From contig NZ_CP053344.1 in NCBI RefSeq assembly GCF_013113715.1, forward strand, positions 4,216,001-4,280,000: DNA of 64,000 nt. The letters run 5' to 3'. Positions 8,847 to 19,431 of this stretch are shown piece after piece (the first letter of the stretch is position 1; every line of letters starts with the position of its first letter). The position numbers and the translations under genes were made by a program. This DNA comes from Herbiconiux sp. SALV-R1. GTDB taxonomy: Bacteria > Actinomycetota > Actinomycetes > Actinomycetales > Microbacteriaceae. The notes beneath the pieces are model-generated. The model saw nothing but the letters and a program-made list of their open reading frames with translations, was not told the origin of the DNA and ran no database searches.

Positions 8847-10295
8847 CTAGACCGCCCAGCTCCGCCGGGCGCTCATGTCGACGTGGCGGTGCTCGATGCC
8901 GAGCAGAGCGGCCGCCGCCTTGATGTCGGCGGCGCGGTGCCCCACGCAGAGTGCCCAGTGATGGCCGATGCCGGTCTGTGACCACTCGTCGACCCACTCG
9001 CCGGGGTCGCCGCCGAAGTCGACGCGCGAGGTGGTGTTGCCGATCTCGAGCAGCGGTCCCGGCACGACGGTGCCCTCTGAGGTGATGAAGACGAACGATC
9101 CGTCGCGGTCCTGCCCGAGGCCGAAGGTGGTGACGGGGCCGGGCTGCACGTCGAACTCGACCGAGACGCCCCAGCCTCTCTTGCCGTGGTAGATGCCGAG
9201 GCCTCGCAGCAGCGGGTCGCGCGCCGAGACGGCGAGATGCGCGGGCCCGTCGTGCCCCATCTCCACGACGTCGTCGTGGAAGTTGATGGCCTGGATCTCG
9301 GTGAACGAGCCGCCCGAGCCGATCGCCTGCGCGGCGAGCATGGCGATCGAGGTGCGCAGCTCGTACTCGCCGGCCATCGGGATGCCTCGGGCAGTCAGGA
9401 TCGACGATCCCAGGATCATCCCGGCGCCGAGCCGCTCGTGCTGCTCGCCCTGCAGACCCCGGTGGTAGTACGCCACGGAGTCGAGGTCGAAGTCGGCGAC
9501 CAGCCGGTCGAGGGCCACCGAGACCCTGGCGCCCCAGTCGAAGTCCTCCTGGTTCACCGAGCCGTCGATCGTGAACAGGTCCCGCGCGAGCGCGACGCGG
9601 TCGGCGACCTGCGCATCCGTCACCTGGTCGACCCGCACGCGCAAGTCGTCGAACTCGAGCACCTCGACGTGCGAACCGAACTGGGTCTGCACGAGGGTGA
9701 GGTCGGTGGAGACGTCGAGCATGCCGGGGTAGAGGTGTCCCATCAGGCCGTGCCGCGCCGTACGGAGCCGTGCTCGCACGCCCGCGGCGTGCACCCACTG
9801 GTCGATGCGGGTCCAGGCCGACTCCTGGGTGAGGTGGCCTGAGACGGAGCGGAACGGGATGCCGGCGCGCGCGAAGACGTTCGCGACCTCGGGCACCGGG
9901 CACTGGCCGCAGTAGGCGAGCCACTTGCCGGTGTCGAAGTTCGCGTGGTCCATGGCCTCGGTCGGCTGCAGGTCGATCACCAGCACCGGCGTCTGCGACT
10001 TCTGGGCGATGGGCAGCACCATCGAGGAGGTGAGGTAGGTGGTGAGGAAGATCACGATGAGGTCGCAGTCGGCGACCCGCAGCTTCTCGGCGGCGACCTG
10101 CGCCTCCTGCGCATCCGAGACAAAGCCCACGTCGACGACCTCGGCGTCGAGCTCGTTGAAGCGGCCGGTGACGTAGGCCGACGACCTCCGCAGCTGGGGG
10201 AGCAGCTCCGGGAACTGGGGCCAGTAGGCGGCGAGGCCGCCTGCGACGAGGCCGATGCGGGTCTTGCGCCTGTGGAACGGTGTGAGGATGCTCAT
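8847..10295 (-). CDS. L-arabinose/L-fucose isomerase-family protein
   Basis: A 482-residue cytoplasmic protein with the three-part fold of the AraA/FucI isomerase superfamily. The N-terminal part (RIGLVAGGLAAYWPQFPEL, here residues 13-31) and 'TYLTSSMVLPIAQKS' resemble AraA-like proteins. The middle and C-terminal parts carry EGDxxxA-like acidic metal-binding stretches (AGEYELRTSIAM; HDDVVEMGHDGP), consistent with a Mn2+-dependent aldose-ketose isomerase. It is the last gene of the LacI-regulated sugar ABC operon, 74 bases after the binding-protein gene and beyond a strong hairpin. No kinase or aldolase for the product is in the window. Whether the substrate is arabinose, fucose, rhamnose or another sugar cannot be told. 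Confidence 0.75.
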   Translation of the reverse strand: MSILTPFHRRKTRIGLVAGGLAAYWPQFPELLPQLRRSSAYVTGRFNELDAEVVDVGFVSDAQEAQVAAEKLRVADCDLIVIFLTTYLTSSMVLPIAQKSQTPVLVIDLQPTEAMDHANFDTGKWLAYCGQCPVPEVANVFARAGIPFRSVSGHLTQESAWTRIDQWVHAAGVRARLRTARHGLMGHLYPGMLDVSTDLTLVQTQFGSHVEVLEFDDLRVRVDQVTDAQVADRVALARDLFTIDGSVNQEDFDWGARVSVALDRLVADFDLDSVAYYHRGLQGEQHERLGAGMILGSSILTARGIPMAGEYELRTSIAMLAAQAIGSGGSFTEIQAINFHDDVVEMGHDGPAHLAVSARDPLLRGLGIYHGKRGWGVSVEFDVQPGPVTTFGLGQDRDGSFVFITSEGTVVPGPLLEIGNTTSRVDFGGDPGEWVDEWSQTGIGHHWALCVGHRAADIKAAAALLGIEHRHVDMSARRSWAV

Positions 10296-10324
10296 GGTTC
10301 TTCCTGGTGGGCGTGCTGAAGGGA

Positions 10325-10354
10325 GCCGGCGCTCGGGAGGGGCCGAGCGCCGGC
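10325..10354 (-). terminator. Strong hairpin between binding-protein and isomerase genes
   Basis: A perfect 12-base-pair stem (GCCGGCGCTCGG pairs with CCGAGCGCCGGC) with a six-base loop and no T-tract. It lies between two genes read in the same direction. It probably stabilises the upstream mRNA 3' end or partly terminates, giving more binding protein than isomerase. Confidence 0.65.
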
Positions 10355-10369
10355 CAGGAACGCTACGAC

Positions 10370-11446
10370 TCAGAAGTCGTAGTCGTCGATGTTCTCTGCG
10401 TTGAACTTGGTGGGCGGGCCGACGATGATGATGCCGTCGCTGCCGACCGTCTTCTCGCCCAGGTCGCCGGCGGTGAAGGTGTCGCCCTCGGCGCCGGTGA
10501 TGGTGCCGTCGCGCAGCGCCTGACCGGCGTAGGCGGCGACGTAGCCGAGCTGAGCCGGGTCCCAGAGCGCGAACTCGGTCACGGTGCCGTCTTTGATGAA
10601 CTCGCGCATCTCGTTCGGGAGGCCGAGACCCGTGAGCGCCACCTTGCCCTTGTAGTCGGAGGTGGAGAGGTACTTCGCCGCGGCGGCGATACCGACCGTG
10701 GTGGGCGAGATGATGCCCTTGAGGTCCGGGTAGCTCTGCAGCAGACCCTGGGCCTCCTTGAACGACTTGTCGGCGTCGTCGTCGCCGTAGACCGTCGTCA
10801 CGAGGTTGAGATCGGCGTAGTCGGGGTTCGACTTCAGCTCGTCCTCCATGAACGCGATCCACTCGTTCTGGTTGGTGGCGGTCGCCGTGGCCGACAGGAT
10901 GGCGATGTCGCCGCCCGCGTCGCCGAGCTGCTCGTTGATCATCTCGAGCTGCACGAGCGCGACGTCTTTCGCCACCACCTGGCTCACGAACACGTCGCGG
11001 AAGTCGGGGTTGGTGTCGGAGTCGAACGCGACGATCTTCGCGCCGGCCTCGCGGGCCTGCTGCAGCGAGGGGCCGACGGCGTCGGGGTCATTGGCCGCGA
11101 TGACGATGACGTTCGCGCCCTCCTGCGTCGCCTGCTCGATGAACGGCACCTGCGCACTGGCGCTGGCCTCCAGCGGGCCGAGGGTGGAGGCCTCGAACCC
11201 GATCTCGGCTGCGGCCGTGTCGCCGCCGCCGAGCACGACGTCGGTGTACGGGTTGTTCAGCTGCTTGGGCAGGAACACGATCGACCCCGCGTCGTCACCG
11301 CCCGCACCGTCGGTCGAGCCGGCGTCGTTCGACGAACCGGCGCATCCGGTCGCGACGAGGGCGACTGCCGCTGCGATGGCCGCCACCGATGCGAAGCGCC
11401 GCCCGGTGCGGGAGCGCGAGCTGCTGGACATGTGAAACAACTCCAT
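10370..11446 (-). CDS. Sugar ABC transporter substrate-binding lipoprotein (RhaS/AI-2 type)
   Basis: A 358-residue secreted lipoprotein. A signal peptide with the lipobox VATGC precedes a low-complexity Gly/Asp/Ser linker and a class I periplasmic-binding-protein fold (Peripla_BP_4). The features 'FLPKQLNNPYTD', 'VIVIAANDPDAVGPSL' and 'DSDTNPDFRDVFVSQ' resemble rhamnose-binding RhaS and AI-2-binding LsrB proteins. The ATG at 11446 has AGGAAG five bases upstream; a second in-frame Met lies five codons later. It delivers a monosaccharide to the two permeases encoded just before it. Rhamnose is a reasonable guess from family and neighbourhood, not proven. Confidence 0.87.
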   Translation of the reverse strand: MELFHMSSSSRSRTGRRFASVAAIAAAVALVATGCAGSSNDAGSTDGAGGDDAGSIVFLPKQLNNPYTDVVLGGGDTAAAEIGFEASTLGPLEASASAQVPFIEQATQEGANVIVIAANDPDAVGPSLQQAREAGAKIVAFDSDTNPDFRDVFVSQVVAKDVALVQLEMINEQLGDAGGDIAILSATATATNQNEWIAFMEDELKSNPDYADLNLVTTVYGDDDADKSFKEAQGLLQSYPDLKGIISPTTVGIAAAAKYLSTSDYKGKVALTGLGLPNEMREFIKDGTVTEFALWDPAQLGYVAAYAGQALRDGTITGAEGDTFTAGDLGEKTVGSDGIIIVGPPTKFNAENIDDYDF

Positions 11447-11478
11447 TGTTCTTCCTTTCTGAGGGCACGCCTGGTGCA

Positions 11479-12534
11479 CTAGGCGTCTGCGGTGCCGGAG
11501 GTGGACAACCTCTGGACTTCTCGGCGCACCCGGGCGAGCCGGACGCGCTCCCGGATCCGGCCGGTGAGGCTGGGCCCGACGACGGAGATCACGAGCAGGG
11601 CGCCCGTGACCATGACGAGGGTGGTCTCGGGCACCTTCGCCAGTCGCAGTGCGTAGGTGAGGGTGCCAATGAGCAGCACGCCGCCGACCACGCCGGGGAT
11701 GGAACCCTTGCCGCCGAAGATGGAGACCCCGCCGAGCAGCACCGCCGCGATGACGCTGAGTTCGATGCCGGTCGCGTTGTCGGGGCCGGCGCTGGCGAAG
11801 CGGAGCGTCCAGTACACGCCCACGAGGGCGGAGACGGCTCCGGTGGCGACGAACAGCCAGAACTTCGCGTGACCGACCCGGATGCCCACGAAGGTCGCGG
11901 CGTCGGTGCTGTAGCCGAGGGCGAACAGGCCGCGGCCGAACGGGGTGAAGTGCAGCAGCACGCCGAAGAAGACGATGACCACCAGCACGAGCACCATCAC
12001 CACCGGGATGCCGGTCGATCCGATCTTGGCGGTGGAGAGCGCGGTGAGCTCCGTGGGGAAGTTCGACACCTTCCCGTCGCCGATGACGACGAGCGCGAGC
12101 CCCCGGTAGAGCGCCAGCGTGCCGATGGTGACGGCCAGCGACGGCAGGCCGAGCGTGGTGATGAGAAACCCGTTGAAGGCTCCTGCGGCGACGCCGACGA
12201 GCAGGCACAGCAGGATGACGATGCCGATGTCGAGCCCGCTGTCGCGCCACAGCACACCCATCACGGCGCTGGTGAGACCGGCGGTGCTGGCCACCGAGAG
12301 GTCGATCTCGCCCGAGACGATGACGAGCGCCATCGGCATGGCGATGAGGATGATCGGCACGATCTGGATGAGCAGGAACCCCACCGTGAGGGTGCTGGCG
12401 AAGTTCTTCACCGAGATCATCGAGACCACGATCACGACGAGCAGCACGGCGAAGATGATGGCGTCGTTGCCGCGCAGCCAGCGCGGAAGGCCGCGCCGGG
12501 AGGGGGCCGCGGTGCCGGTGAGCGTCTCAGACAT
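11479..12534 (-). CDS. Sugar ABC transporter permease (RbsC/RhaQ class)
   Basis: A 351-residue inner-membrane permease of the ribose/branched-chain type, with about eight to ten hydrophobic segments. Family features include the loop GEIDLSVAST and the conserved 'AVLLGGVSIFGGKGS' near the C-terminus. It starts eight bases inside the previous permease gene and is followed 32 bases later by the binding protein. Together with that permease and the double ATPase it forms the channel of the importer. Confidence 0.88.
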   Translation of the reverse strand: MSETLTGTAAPSRRGLPRWLRGNDAIIFAVLLVVIVVSMISVKNFASTLTVGFLLIQIVPIILIAMPMALVIVSGEIDLSVASTAGLTSAVMGVLWRDSGLDIGIVILLCLLVGVAAGAFNGFLITTLGLPSLAVTIGTLALYRGLALVVIGDGKVSNFPTELTALSTAKIGSTGIPVVMVLVLVVIVFFGVLLHFTPFGRGLFALGYSTDAATFVGIRVGHAKFWLFVATGAVSALVGVYWTLRFASAGPDNATGIELSVIAAVLLGGVSIFGGKGSIPGVVGGVLLIGTLTYALRLAKVPETTLVMVTGALLVISVVGPSLTGRIRERVRLARVRREVQRLSTSGTADA

Positions 12535-13503
12535 CGCGGGCCTCGCTTACTCGTAGCTTCCTGGTTCGTCGGATGCTCACCACGCGGTCGACGACGATCG
12601 CCGCGAGAATCAGCACGCCGACGATGGCCTGCTGCCAGAACTTGTCGACGCGCGTCGCGGTGAGGGAGCTCGTGATGGTCGACAGCAGCACCGCGCCGAT
12701 CGCGGCGCCCACCACCGTTCCCGAGCCGCCGAAGATGGCGACGCCGCCCACCACCACGGCGGCGACGACGTCGAGTTCCAGCCCGGTGCCGGTGAGCGCG
12801 CCGACCGAGTTGTAGCGGGAGGTGTAGAGGATGCCGGCGAGGCCGGTGAGCGCACCGCAGGCGATGAACGCGGCCATCACCCGACGCGCCACGGGTATGC
12901 CGAAGAGCTTCGCGGCCCCGGGGTCGGAGCCGATCGCGTAGAGGTCGCGGCCGCCCCGGCGGAACGCCAGCACGACTGCCACGATTACCACTGCGGCGAC
13001 CGCCATGATGGTGATGATCGGGAAGCCGAAGAAGGTGTCGACCGAGAGCTGGCCGAACGCCTTGGGGTTGTCGCCCGAGAAGTACTGCGTGCTGCCCGCC
13101 CAGGTGGAGAGGATGCCGCGATAGATGTACAGCGTGCCCAGGGTGATGACGAGCGCCGGCACCTTCGCCAGGGTCACCAGGAGTCCGTTGACGGCGCCGA
13201 GCACACCCCCGAAGACGATGCCGACCAGGAAGACGAGCGGGATGGGGATGCCGGGTGCGACGTCGAACAGCGTGCCGGTGCCGAAGGCCACGAGGCCCAC
13301 GATCGACCCGATCGACAGGTCGACGTTGCGGGTGATGATCACCAGCGCCTGACCCACCGCCAGGATGATCATGATCGTGGCGTTCAGGAGGAGGTCTTTG
13401 ACGCTCTGCGGCGAGAGGAACAGGGGGTTGAGCGCGAAGGTGACGAGCACCAGCACCACGAGTGCGGCGGCGACCGGGATCTCGCGCTGTCGGAGCACGG
13501 CCC

Positions 13504-13507
<4 letters not shown>
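12527..13507 (-). CDS. Sugar ABC transporter permease (RbsC/RhaP class)
   Basis: A 326-residue permease paralogous to the next gene, with the same signature loops ([26 protein letters not shown]). The ATG at 13507 overlaps the ATPase stop by four bases, which fixes the start; a longer frame to 13876 is shadow sequence inside the ATPase. The two distinct permeases suggest a heterodimeric channel as in RhaP/RhaQ and LsrC/LsrD systems. Confidence 0.88.
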
Positions 13508-15051
<1,544 letters not shown>

Positions 15052-15077
15052 GTCCCCGAGTCGTTCGGTGTCGATCT

Positions 15078-15124
15078 TTTAATCGATTAAATGCGAACAT
15101 ACACAGCGCCGCTCAACGCGTCAA
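15078..15124 (-). promoter_or_regulatory. Promoter with LacI-type operator for the sugar ABC operon
   Basis: On the minus strand, TTGACG (15124-15119) and TATGTT (15101-15096) form a promoter with a 17-base spacer. Four bases downstream lies TTTAATCGATTAAA (15078-15091), a perfect 14-base palindrome with the central CG typical of LacI-family operators. It would cover the transcription start. The adjacent LacI protein is the natural ligand-responsive repressor. Confidence 0.8.
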
Positions 15125-15146
15125 GATCGACGATCGAGCGCGGGGA

Positions 15147-16154
15147 CTACGGCGCAGACTCCCGCACGATGAGGCGCGGCGACAGGATGTCGGCGTGGTG
15201 CTGGTGGCCCGGCCCGTCGTGCAGCTCGGCCATGAGCAGTTCCACCGCGCGGGAGCCGAGGTCGGCCTTCGGCTGCGCCACGCTGGTGAGGGGGAGGGTT
15301 GACATCTCGGCGATGGCGAGGTCGCCGTAGCCGACGACCCGCGCATCGGCCGGGGTGCGGATGCCGGCTGTCGCGAGCCCGCGGATGACCCCGATCGCCA
15401 GCTGGTCGTTCGTGCAGAAGATCGACAGCGGGGCGCCGTCCTCCGCGATGCGCCGACCGATCTCCTCGCCCTCGGCGAGCACCATGTGCTCCGACTCGTA
15501 CTCCACGAGCTGCGGTGCGAGCCCCACCGCCTCGAATGCCTGACGTGCCCCGGTGCGCCGGTCGTCGCACTGGGGGATGGAGCGGGGGCCGTTCACCAGC
15601 GTGATCCGCGGAGCGCCCGAGGCCAGCAGATGCGCGGTGGCGAGGGTTCCGCCCTGCACGTCGTCGATGGCGACCGAGCATCCGTCGTCGCTCGGCGCGA
15701 TGCGGTCGACCAGCACCAGGCGGGTGCCGACCATCCGCAGCTGGTTCAGGCGCGAGGCGTCTGCGCTCATCGGCACCACCAGCGCGCCGGCGGCCCGCTG
15801 CTCGGCGAGCATCTCGAAGTGGCGGAGCTCCCGGTCGTGGTCTTCGTGGCTCGGGCACAGCGCGAGCGTGAAGCGGTGGCGGTCGGCGGCGTCGGCGACG
15901 GCGCTCGCGATGGCGGAGTAGAAGGGGTTGGCAACGTCGGGGATGACGAGGCCGAGCAGCCGGTTGGTGCCCTGCCGCAGGGTGGCGGCCGCCCGGTTCG
16001 GCACGAAGTCGAGTTCGGTGATCGCCCGGCGCACGCGCTCCTGCGTCTCGGCACTCACCATGTGCGGTCGGTTGATGACGTTCGACACGGTCGCCGCCGA
16101 CACCCCGGCGACACGTGCAACCGCCGCCAGGCCGAGATCCCGATCGGGCTTCAT
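15147..16154 (-). CDS. LacI-family transcriptional repressor of the sugar ABC operon
   Basis: A 335-residue regulator. The N-terminal LacI helix-turn-helix (LAAVARVAGVSAATVSNVIN, about residues 8-27) is followed by the hinge helix region RAAATLRQG and a periplasmic-binding-protein-like effector domain. ATG 16154 was chosen over the frame opening at 16202: a TACCAT -10 box lies six bases upstream, and the HTH sits at the usual distance. It lies directly upstream of the importer operon in the same direction, with its presumed operator in between. The inducer is probably the imported sugar. Confidence 0.88.
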   Translation of the reverse strand: MKPDRDLGLAAVARVAGVSAATVSNVINRPHMVSAETQERVRRAITELDFVPNRAAATLRQGTNRLLGLVIPDVANPFYSAIASAVADAADRHRFTLALCPSHEDHDRELRHFEMLAEQRAAGALVVPMSADASRLNQLRMVGTRLVLVDRIAPSDDGCSVAIDDVQGGTLATAHLLASGAPRITLVNGPRSIPQCDDRRTGARQAFEAVGLAPQLVEYESEHMVLAEGEEIGRRIAEDGAPLSIFCTNDQLAIGVIRGLATAGIRTPADARVVGYGDLAIAEMSTLPLTSVAQPKADLGSRAVELLMAELHDGPGHQHHADILSPRLIVRESAP

Positions 16155-16218
16155 GCGCTCATGGTATCCGCCGCATCGGTGCCCGCGGCCCGTGCCCCGC
16201 ACATGGCAGGCTTGTCGG

Positions 16219-17466
16219 GTGCCCGCCTCGCCCCCGCCGTCGCCGTGGCGTGGGTTCGAACGCGGGGAGCGGCCCTACACGCGCATCGTCGTGGCGCTGT
16301 TCGCCGCCGGGTTCGCGACGTTCGCGCAGATCTTCGACGCGCAGGCGGTGCTGCCCGCGCTGGGGCGGGAGCTCGGCATCCCGGCGGCGAGCGCCGCGCT
16401 GACGGTGTCGGCGACGACCATCGGGCTCGCCCTCTCGGTGCTGCCGTGGGCGTCGGTGGCCGACCGCATCGGGCGGGTGGCGGCGATGCGCATCTCGCTG
16501 ATGTCGGCGACGGCGCTCTCGCTGCTGGTGCCGCTCATGCCCACCTTCGAGTCGGTGCTCCTCCTTCGCGGGCTCACCGGGCTCGCGCTCGGAGCGGTGC
16601 CCGCCATCGCCGTCGCCTACCTCGCGGAGGAGCTGCACGGATCGTGGGTGGGGGTGGCCGCCGGCACCTACGTGGCGGGCAACACCATCGGCGGCATCGC
16701 TGGCCGCCTCGTGGCGGGCCCGCTGAGCGAGGTCGTGGGCTGGCGCACCGGACTCCTCACCGTCTCGGTGCTGGGCGCGGTCGCCGCGGCGCTCTTCCTC
16801 CTCATCGTGCCGAAGCCGCAGGGGTTCGTGCGCGTCGGGCCGACGGGGCCGCCGCTGCACACGCGCATCCTGTTCCAGCTCCGCGACCCGGTCATGCTCG
16901 CGCTCTACTCCATCGGGTTCCTGCTCATGGGCGCCTTCTCGGTGGTCTACAACTACCTCGGCTTCCGCCTCACCGGGCAGCCCTTCTTCGTCCCCGAGGC
17001 GCTGGTCAGCCTGCTCTTCGTCGCCTACCTCTCCGGCACCGTGGCCAGCCGAGTCTCCGGCAGTCTCGGCGGCCGCATCGGCTACCTGCGGGTCATGCTC
17101 GGCGGCATCGCCATCATGCTCCTCGGCCTCGCGATGCTGTTCGCCGACTCCCTGCCGCTCGTCATCGTCGGGCTCGTCGTGTTCACGATCGGATGCTTCA
17201 GCGCGCATCCGGTGGCCAGCGGCCTGAGCGGTCGGTGGGCTCAGCTGGGGCGCGGGCAGGCCACCGCCCTGTACCAGCTCTCGTGGCTCTCCGGCACGGC
17301 GTTCTTCGGGTGGGCCGTCGGCCTTGTGTACGACGGGGCGGGGTGGACGGCGACGCTCGCCACCGTCATCGGCATGTGCCTCCTCGCAGCGGCGCTCGCC
17401 GCCCTCGGCATCGGCCTCCTCGGCCGCCGGCGGTCGGCCATCTCAGGGGCTCTTTCGCAGCCTTAG
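16219..17466 (+). CDS. MFS transporter (YnfM-like)
   Basis: A 415-residue major facilitator with about twelve membrane segments. Loop 2-3 carries the MFS motif variant ADRIGRVAAMR. The fold and length match the YnfM/arabinose-efflux-like group of proton-coupled exporters. GTG 16219 is six bases after CAGGCT, a -10-like box, and gives a normal short N-terminus; the frame remains open back to 15928 but that part is antisense to the LacI gene. It is divergent from LacI with only 64 bases between them, so LacI might also affect it. The substrate is unknown. Confidence 0.82.
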   Translation: MPASPPPSPWRGFERGERPYTRIVVALFAAGFATFAQIFDAQAVLPALGRELGIPAASAALTVSATTIGLALSVLPWASVADRIGRVAAMRISLMSATALSLLVPLMPTFESVLLLRGLTGLALGAVPAIAVAYLAEELHGSWVGVAAGTYVAGNTIGGIAGRLVAGPLSEVVGWRTGLLTVSVLGAVAAALFLLIVPKPQGFVRVGPTGPPLHTRILFQLRDPVMLALYSIGFLLMGAFSVVYNYLGFRLTGQPFFVPEALVSLLFVAYLSGTVASRVSGSLGGRIGYLRVMLGGIAIMLLGLAMLFADSLPLVIVGLVVFTIGCFSAHPVASGLSGRWAQLGRGQATALYQLSWLSGTAFFGWAVGLVYDGAGWTATLATVIGMCLLAAALAALGIGLLGRRRSAISGALSQP

Positions 17467-17475
17467 CGAAATGAA

Positions 17476-17504
17476 GAGGGCCCCGCCGGTACGGCAGGGC
17501 CCTC
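17476..17504 (+). terminator. Hairpin terminator after the MFS gene
   Basis: GAGGGCCC (17476-17483) pairs with GGGCCCTC (17497-17504), and the inner GCCG and CGGC continue the stem after a single C/A mismatch, leaving a three-base loop. It starts ten bases after the MFS stop. There is no T-run, as is common in high-GC actinobacteria. Confidence 0.75.
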
Positions 17505-17579
17505 GGATATCATGTGTCCGCGGGGGGAGGCCGAGGCCCGCGAGTCCCGCGACTCGTCCTCCTATTCTACACTCGGCAG

Positions 17580-18228
17580 ATGCCCGCTGCCACCCCGCGC
17601 GATGACGTCGAGATACGCGCAACGCTCAGTGCACCGCGCTCCGAAACGTGCGGCCGCGGGGGGCGATCCTAGGCGGGCGGTGGATCTCTACGGGTGGAAC
17701 GCTCGGGTTTCGGCGGCATTCATGCTCCCCGCGCACTTCGCCGAGATCTCGACCCGAAATGCTGCGGCCGACGTTCTCGAGCGCGTCTACGGCTCGCGAT
17801 GGCCGTGGAACCCCACGTTCGAGGCCAGCCTGCCCAGCACCGGACTCTACAATCCGCGCCACGACCTTCAGAACACCCGCCGACGCAACCCCACGACGGG
17901 AAAAGTCATCGCCGAATTGAAGTTCGTGTTCTGGCAGAAGCTCTTCACCGGTCGCAACGACGTCCGTCTCTGGCGCCCGCACATCGCGGCGGCGTTTCCC
18001 TATGCGCCGAGAATCACGGCGTCGGATCTGCGGAACCGTATCTATCAAGACCTCGATGTCCTTCGACATCTGCGGAACCGTCTGGCCCACCACGAGCCCG
18101 TCTTCACTCGCGACCTCGCCGGCGATCTCGCACGCACGATCGACTTGATCGAGCTCCGCAGTCGAGACACGTCGAACTGGGTGAGAGCGATGGAAGACGT
18201 GACCTCCATCGTCGCCGACCGGCCGTAA
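17580..18228 (+). pseudogene. Abi-like HEPN-domain protein, probable N-terminal frameshift
   Basis: The body (from about 17640, about 195 residues) matches the Abi-like (Abi_2/AbiD-F) family: LYGWN near the N-terminus, EISTRNA, and the HEPN ribonuclease motif RNRLAH (R-x4-H) followed by HEPVF. The frame starting at the ATG 17580 encodes MPAATPRDDVEIRATLSAPR, where the LSAPR is the usual family opening, but it then reaches a stop at about 17670. The family's continuation (AAGGDPRRAVDLYGWN) is in a second frame, open from 17602. A loss of about 3n+2 bases near 17640 would explain this. A TACACT -10 box six bases before 17580 supports that start. If 17602 is really used, the gene is intact but has an odd N-terminus. 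Confidence 0.65.
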
Positions 18229-18237
18229 GACAGACGA

Positions 18238-19431
18238 TCACCGTGGGAAGAGACGCCCCGCGGGCGCGCCCGGGTCGGCGGCTTGGGTGGTGAGGCGGTG
18301 GGCGATGAGGGTGTGACCCGCGGGGTCGGGGTGGAGGCCGTCGGGGAGGTGGTGGTGCTCGTCGGTGCCGAGGAGGGTGAGGCCGTCGATGAGGTGGAGG
18401 GCGGGGTCGTCGGGTGCGCGCTGGACGGCCACCTGCTCGATCAGCGTTCGGGTGCGGGCGAGGGTGAGGGTGCCGTCGCCGGGGCGCACCTCTCGCGGAG
18501 TGCCGGTCGCCCGGCCGTCGGCGCCCGCGCGGATCGGGCCCGGGGTCGTCTCGACCGCGGGGCAGGCGATCGCGGTGACGAGGCCTATCGGGGTCGTGGG
18601 GTGGCCGTCGCGGAGGGTGTCGAGGAAGCCGTGGAGGGCTGGGACGAAGGTGCGCTCGCGCATCGCGTCGGCACCGACGATGTTGATGCCGAGCTCGAGG
18701 GTGATCGCGGCGGCCGGCGTCGCCGCGAGGGCCCGCGCCACGGAGGGGTCGAGCATCGCGTTGCCGCCGAACCCCAGATTGACGCCCGCCAGACCGAGCT
18801 CGGCGGCGACGAGCCGGGGCCACGTGCCGAGCGGGGTGCCGGCCGACGCGCCGTGACTGATGGAGCTGCCGTAGTGCAGCCACCGCGGGCGCTCGTCGGC
18901 AGGAGCAGCGAGCAGAGCGGATGCGGCACTCACGCTGTGCAGGACGACGCCCGCGTCCACGGGCAGCCAGACCTCGACGAGGCGCATCGCAGCGGCACTC
19001 ATGGCGCCGCCTGTGCTGTCGGCATCGTCCCGGAGCGCGAGCACCACGCTGCTCCGCGCACCCCCGGGCTCCCGGAACAGCGACCGATCGTCGCGCTCCC
19101 TCACCAGCGCACCCCCGAGCACGTCGACCCGGTCGGTCTGGCGCCCGTCGACCACAGCCACGAACGGGGCGGCGTCGGGCGCACGGGTCGAGCCGCGCTG
19201 GGAGAGCCGCGTCACCGTCACCTCGAGCTCGACCGTGGGTGCCGCCGTGAGCATCCTGAGGTGCACGCCGGCGCAGAACTCGGCCATGAGGGCGAGCGCG
19301 GGAGGCGCGTACCGCCGCGCGGCGACGGGGAGTCGCCACGGGCGCACCCCGTCGGCCGACACCTCGACATCGAGCGCGCCGGCGACCGCGGCGGCGAGTG
19401 CCGATCCGGTGAGCACAGTGCTCGCGGTCAC
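18238..19431 (-). CDS. SGNH/GDSL-family hydrolase
   Basis: A 397-residue protein. The N-terminal half (about 1-180) looks like a beta-sandwich accessory region; the SGNH hydrolase domain follows. Visible blocks are YGSSISHGAS (block I serine), NLGFGGNAML (block II Gly and block III Asn), ELGINIVG and the C-terminal DGLHPDPAGH with the Asp-x-x-His pair. No signal peptide, so it is cytoplasmic. The GTG start overlaps the dehydrogenase stop by four bases (GTGA), making this the last gene of the eight-gene sugar-acid operon. It could deacylate imported sugars or open a sugar lactone; the sequence does not decide. Confidence 0.8.
   Translation of the reverse strand: MTASTVLTGSALAAAVAGALDVEVSADGVRPWRLPVAARRYAPPALALMAEFCAGVHLRMLTAAPTVELEVTVTRLSQRGSTRAPDAAPFVAVVDGRQTDRVDVLGGALVRERDDRSLFREPGGARSSVVLALRDDADSTGGAMSAAAMRLVEVWLPVDAGVVLHSVSAASALLAAPADERPRWLHYGSSISHGASAGTPLGTWPRLVAAELGLAGVNLGFGGNAMLDPSVARALAATPAAAITLELGINIVGADAMRERTFVPALHGFLDTLRDGHPTTPIGLVTAIACPAVETTPGPIRAGADGRATGTPREVRPGDGTLTLARTRTLIEQVAVQRAPDDPALHLIDGLTLLGTDEHHHLPDGLHPDPAGHTLIAHRLTTQAADPGAPAGRLFPR

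Noticed and set aside
9186-9842. Plus-strand open frames opposite the isomerase and many similar ones rich in His/Arg/Gly
   Set aside because: They have the skewed composition of antisense reading of GC-rich genes and overlap confident genes throughout.
17505-17579. Possible small RNA or tRNA with a CGAGTC/GACTCG hairpin between the terminator and the Abi-like gene
   Set aside because: No tRNA-like cloverleaf, anticodon arm or CCA end can be built; it is better explained as terminator flank and promoter.
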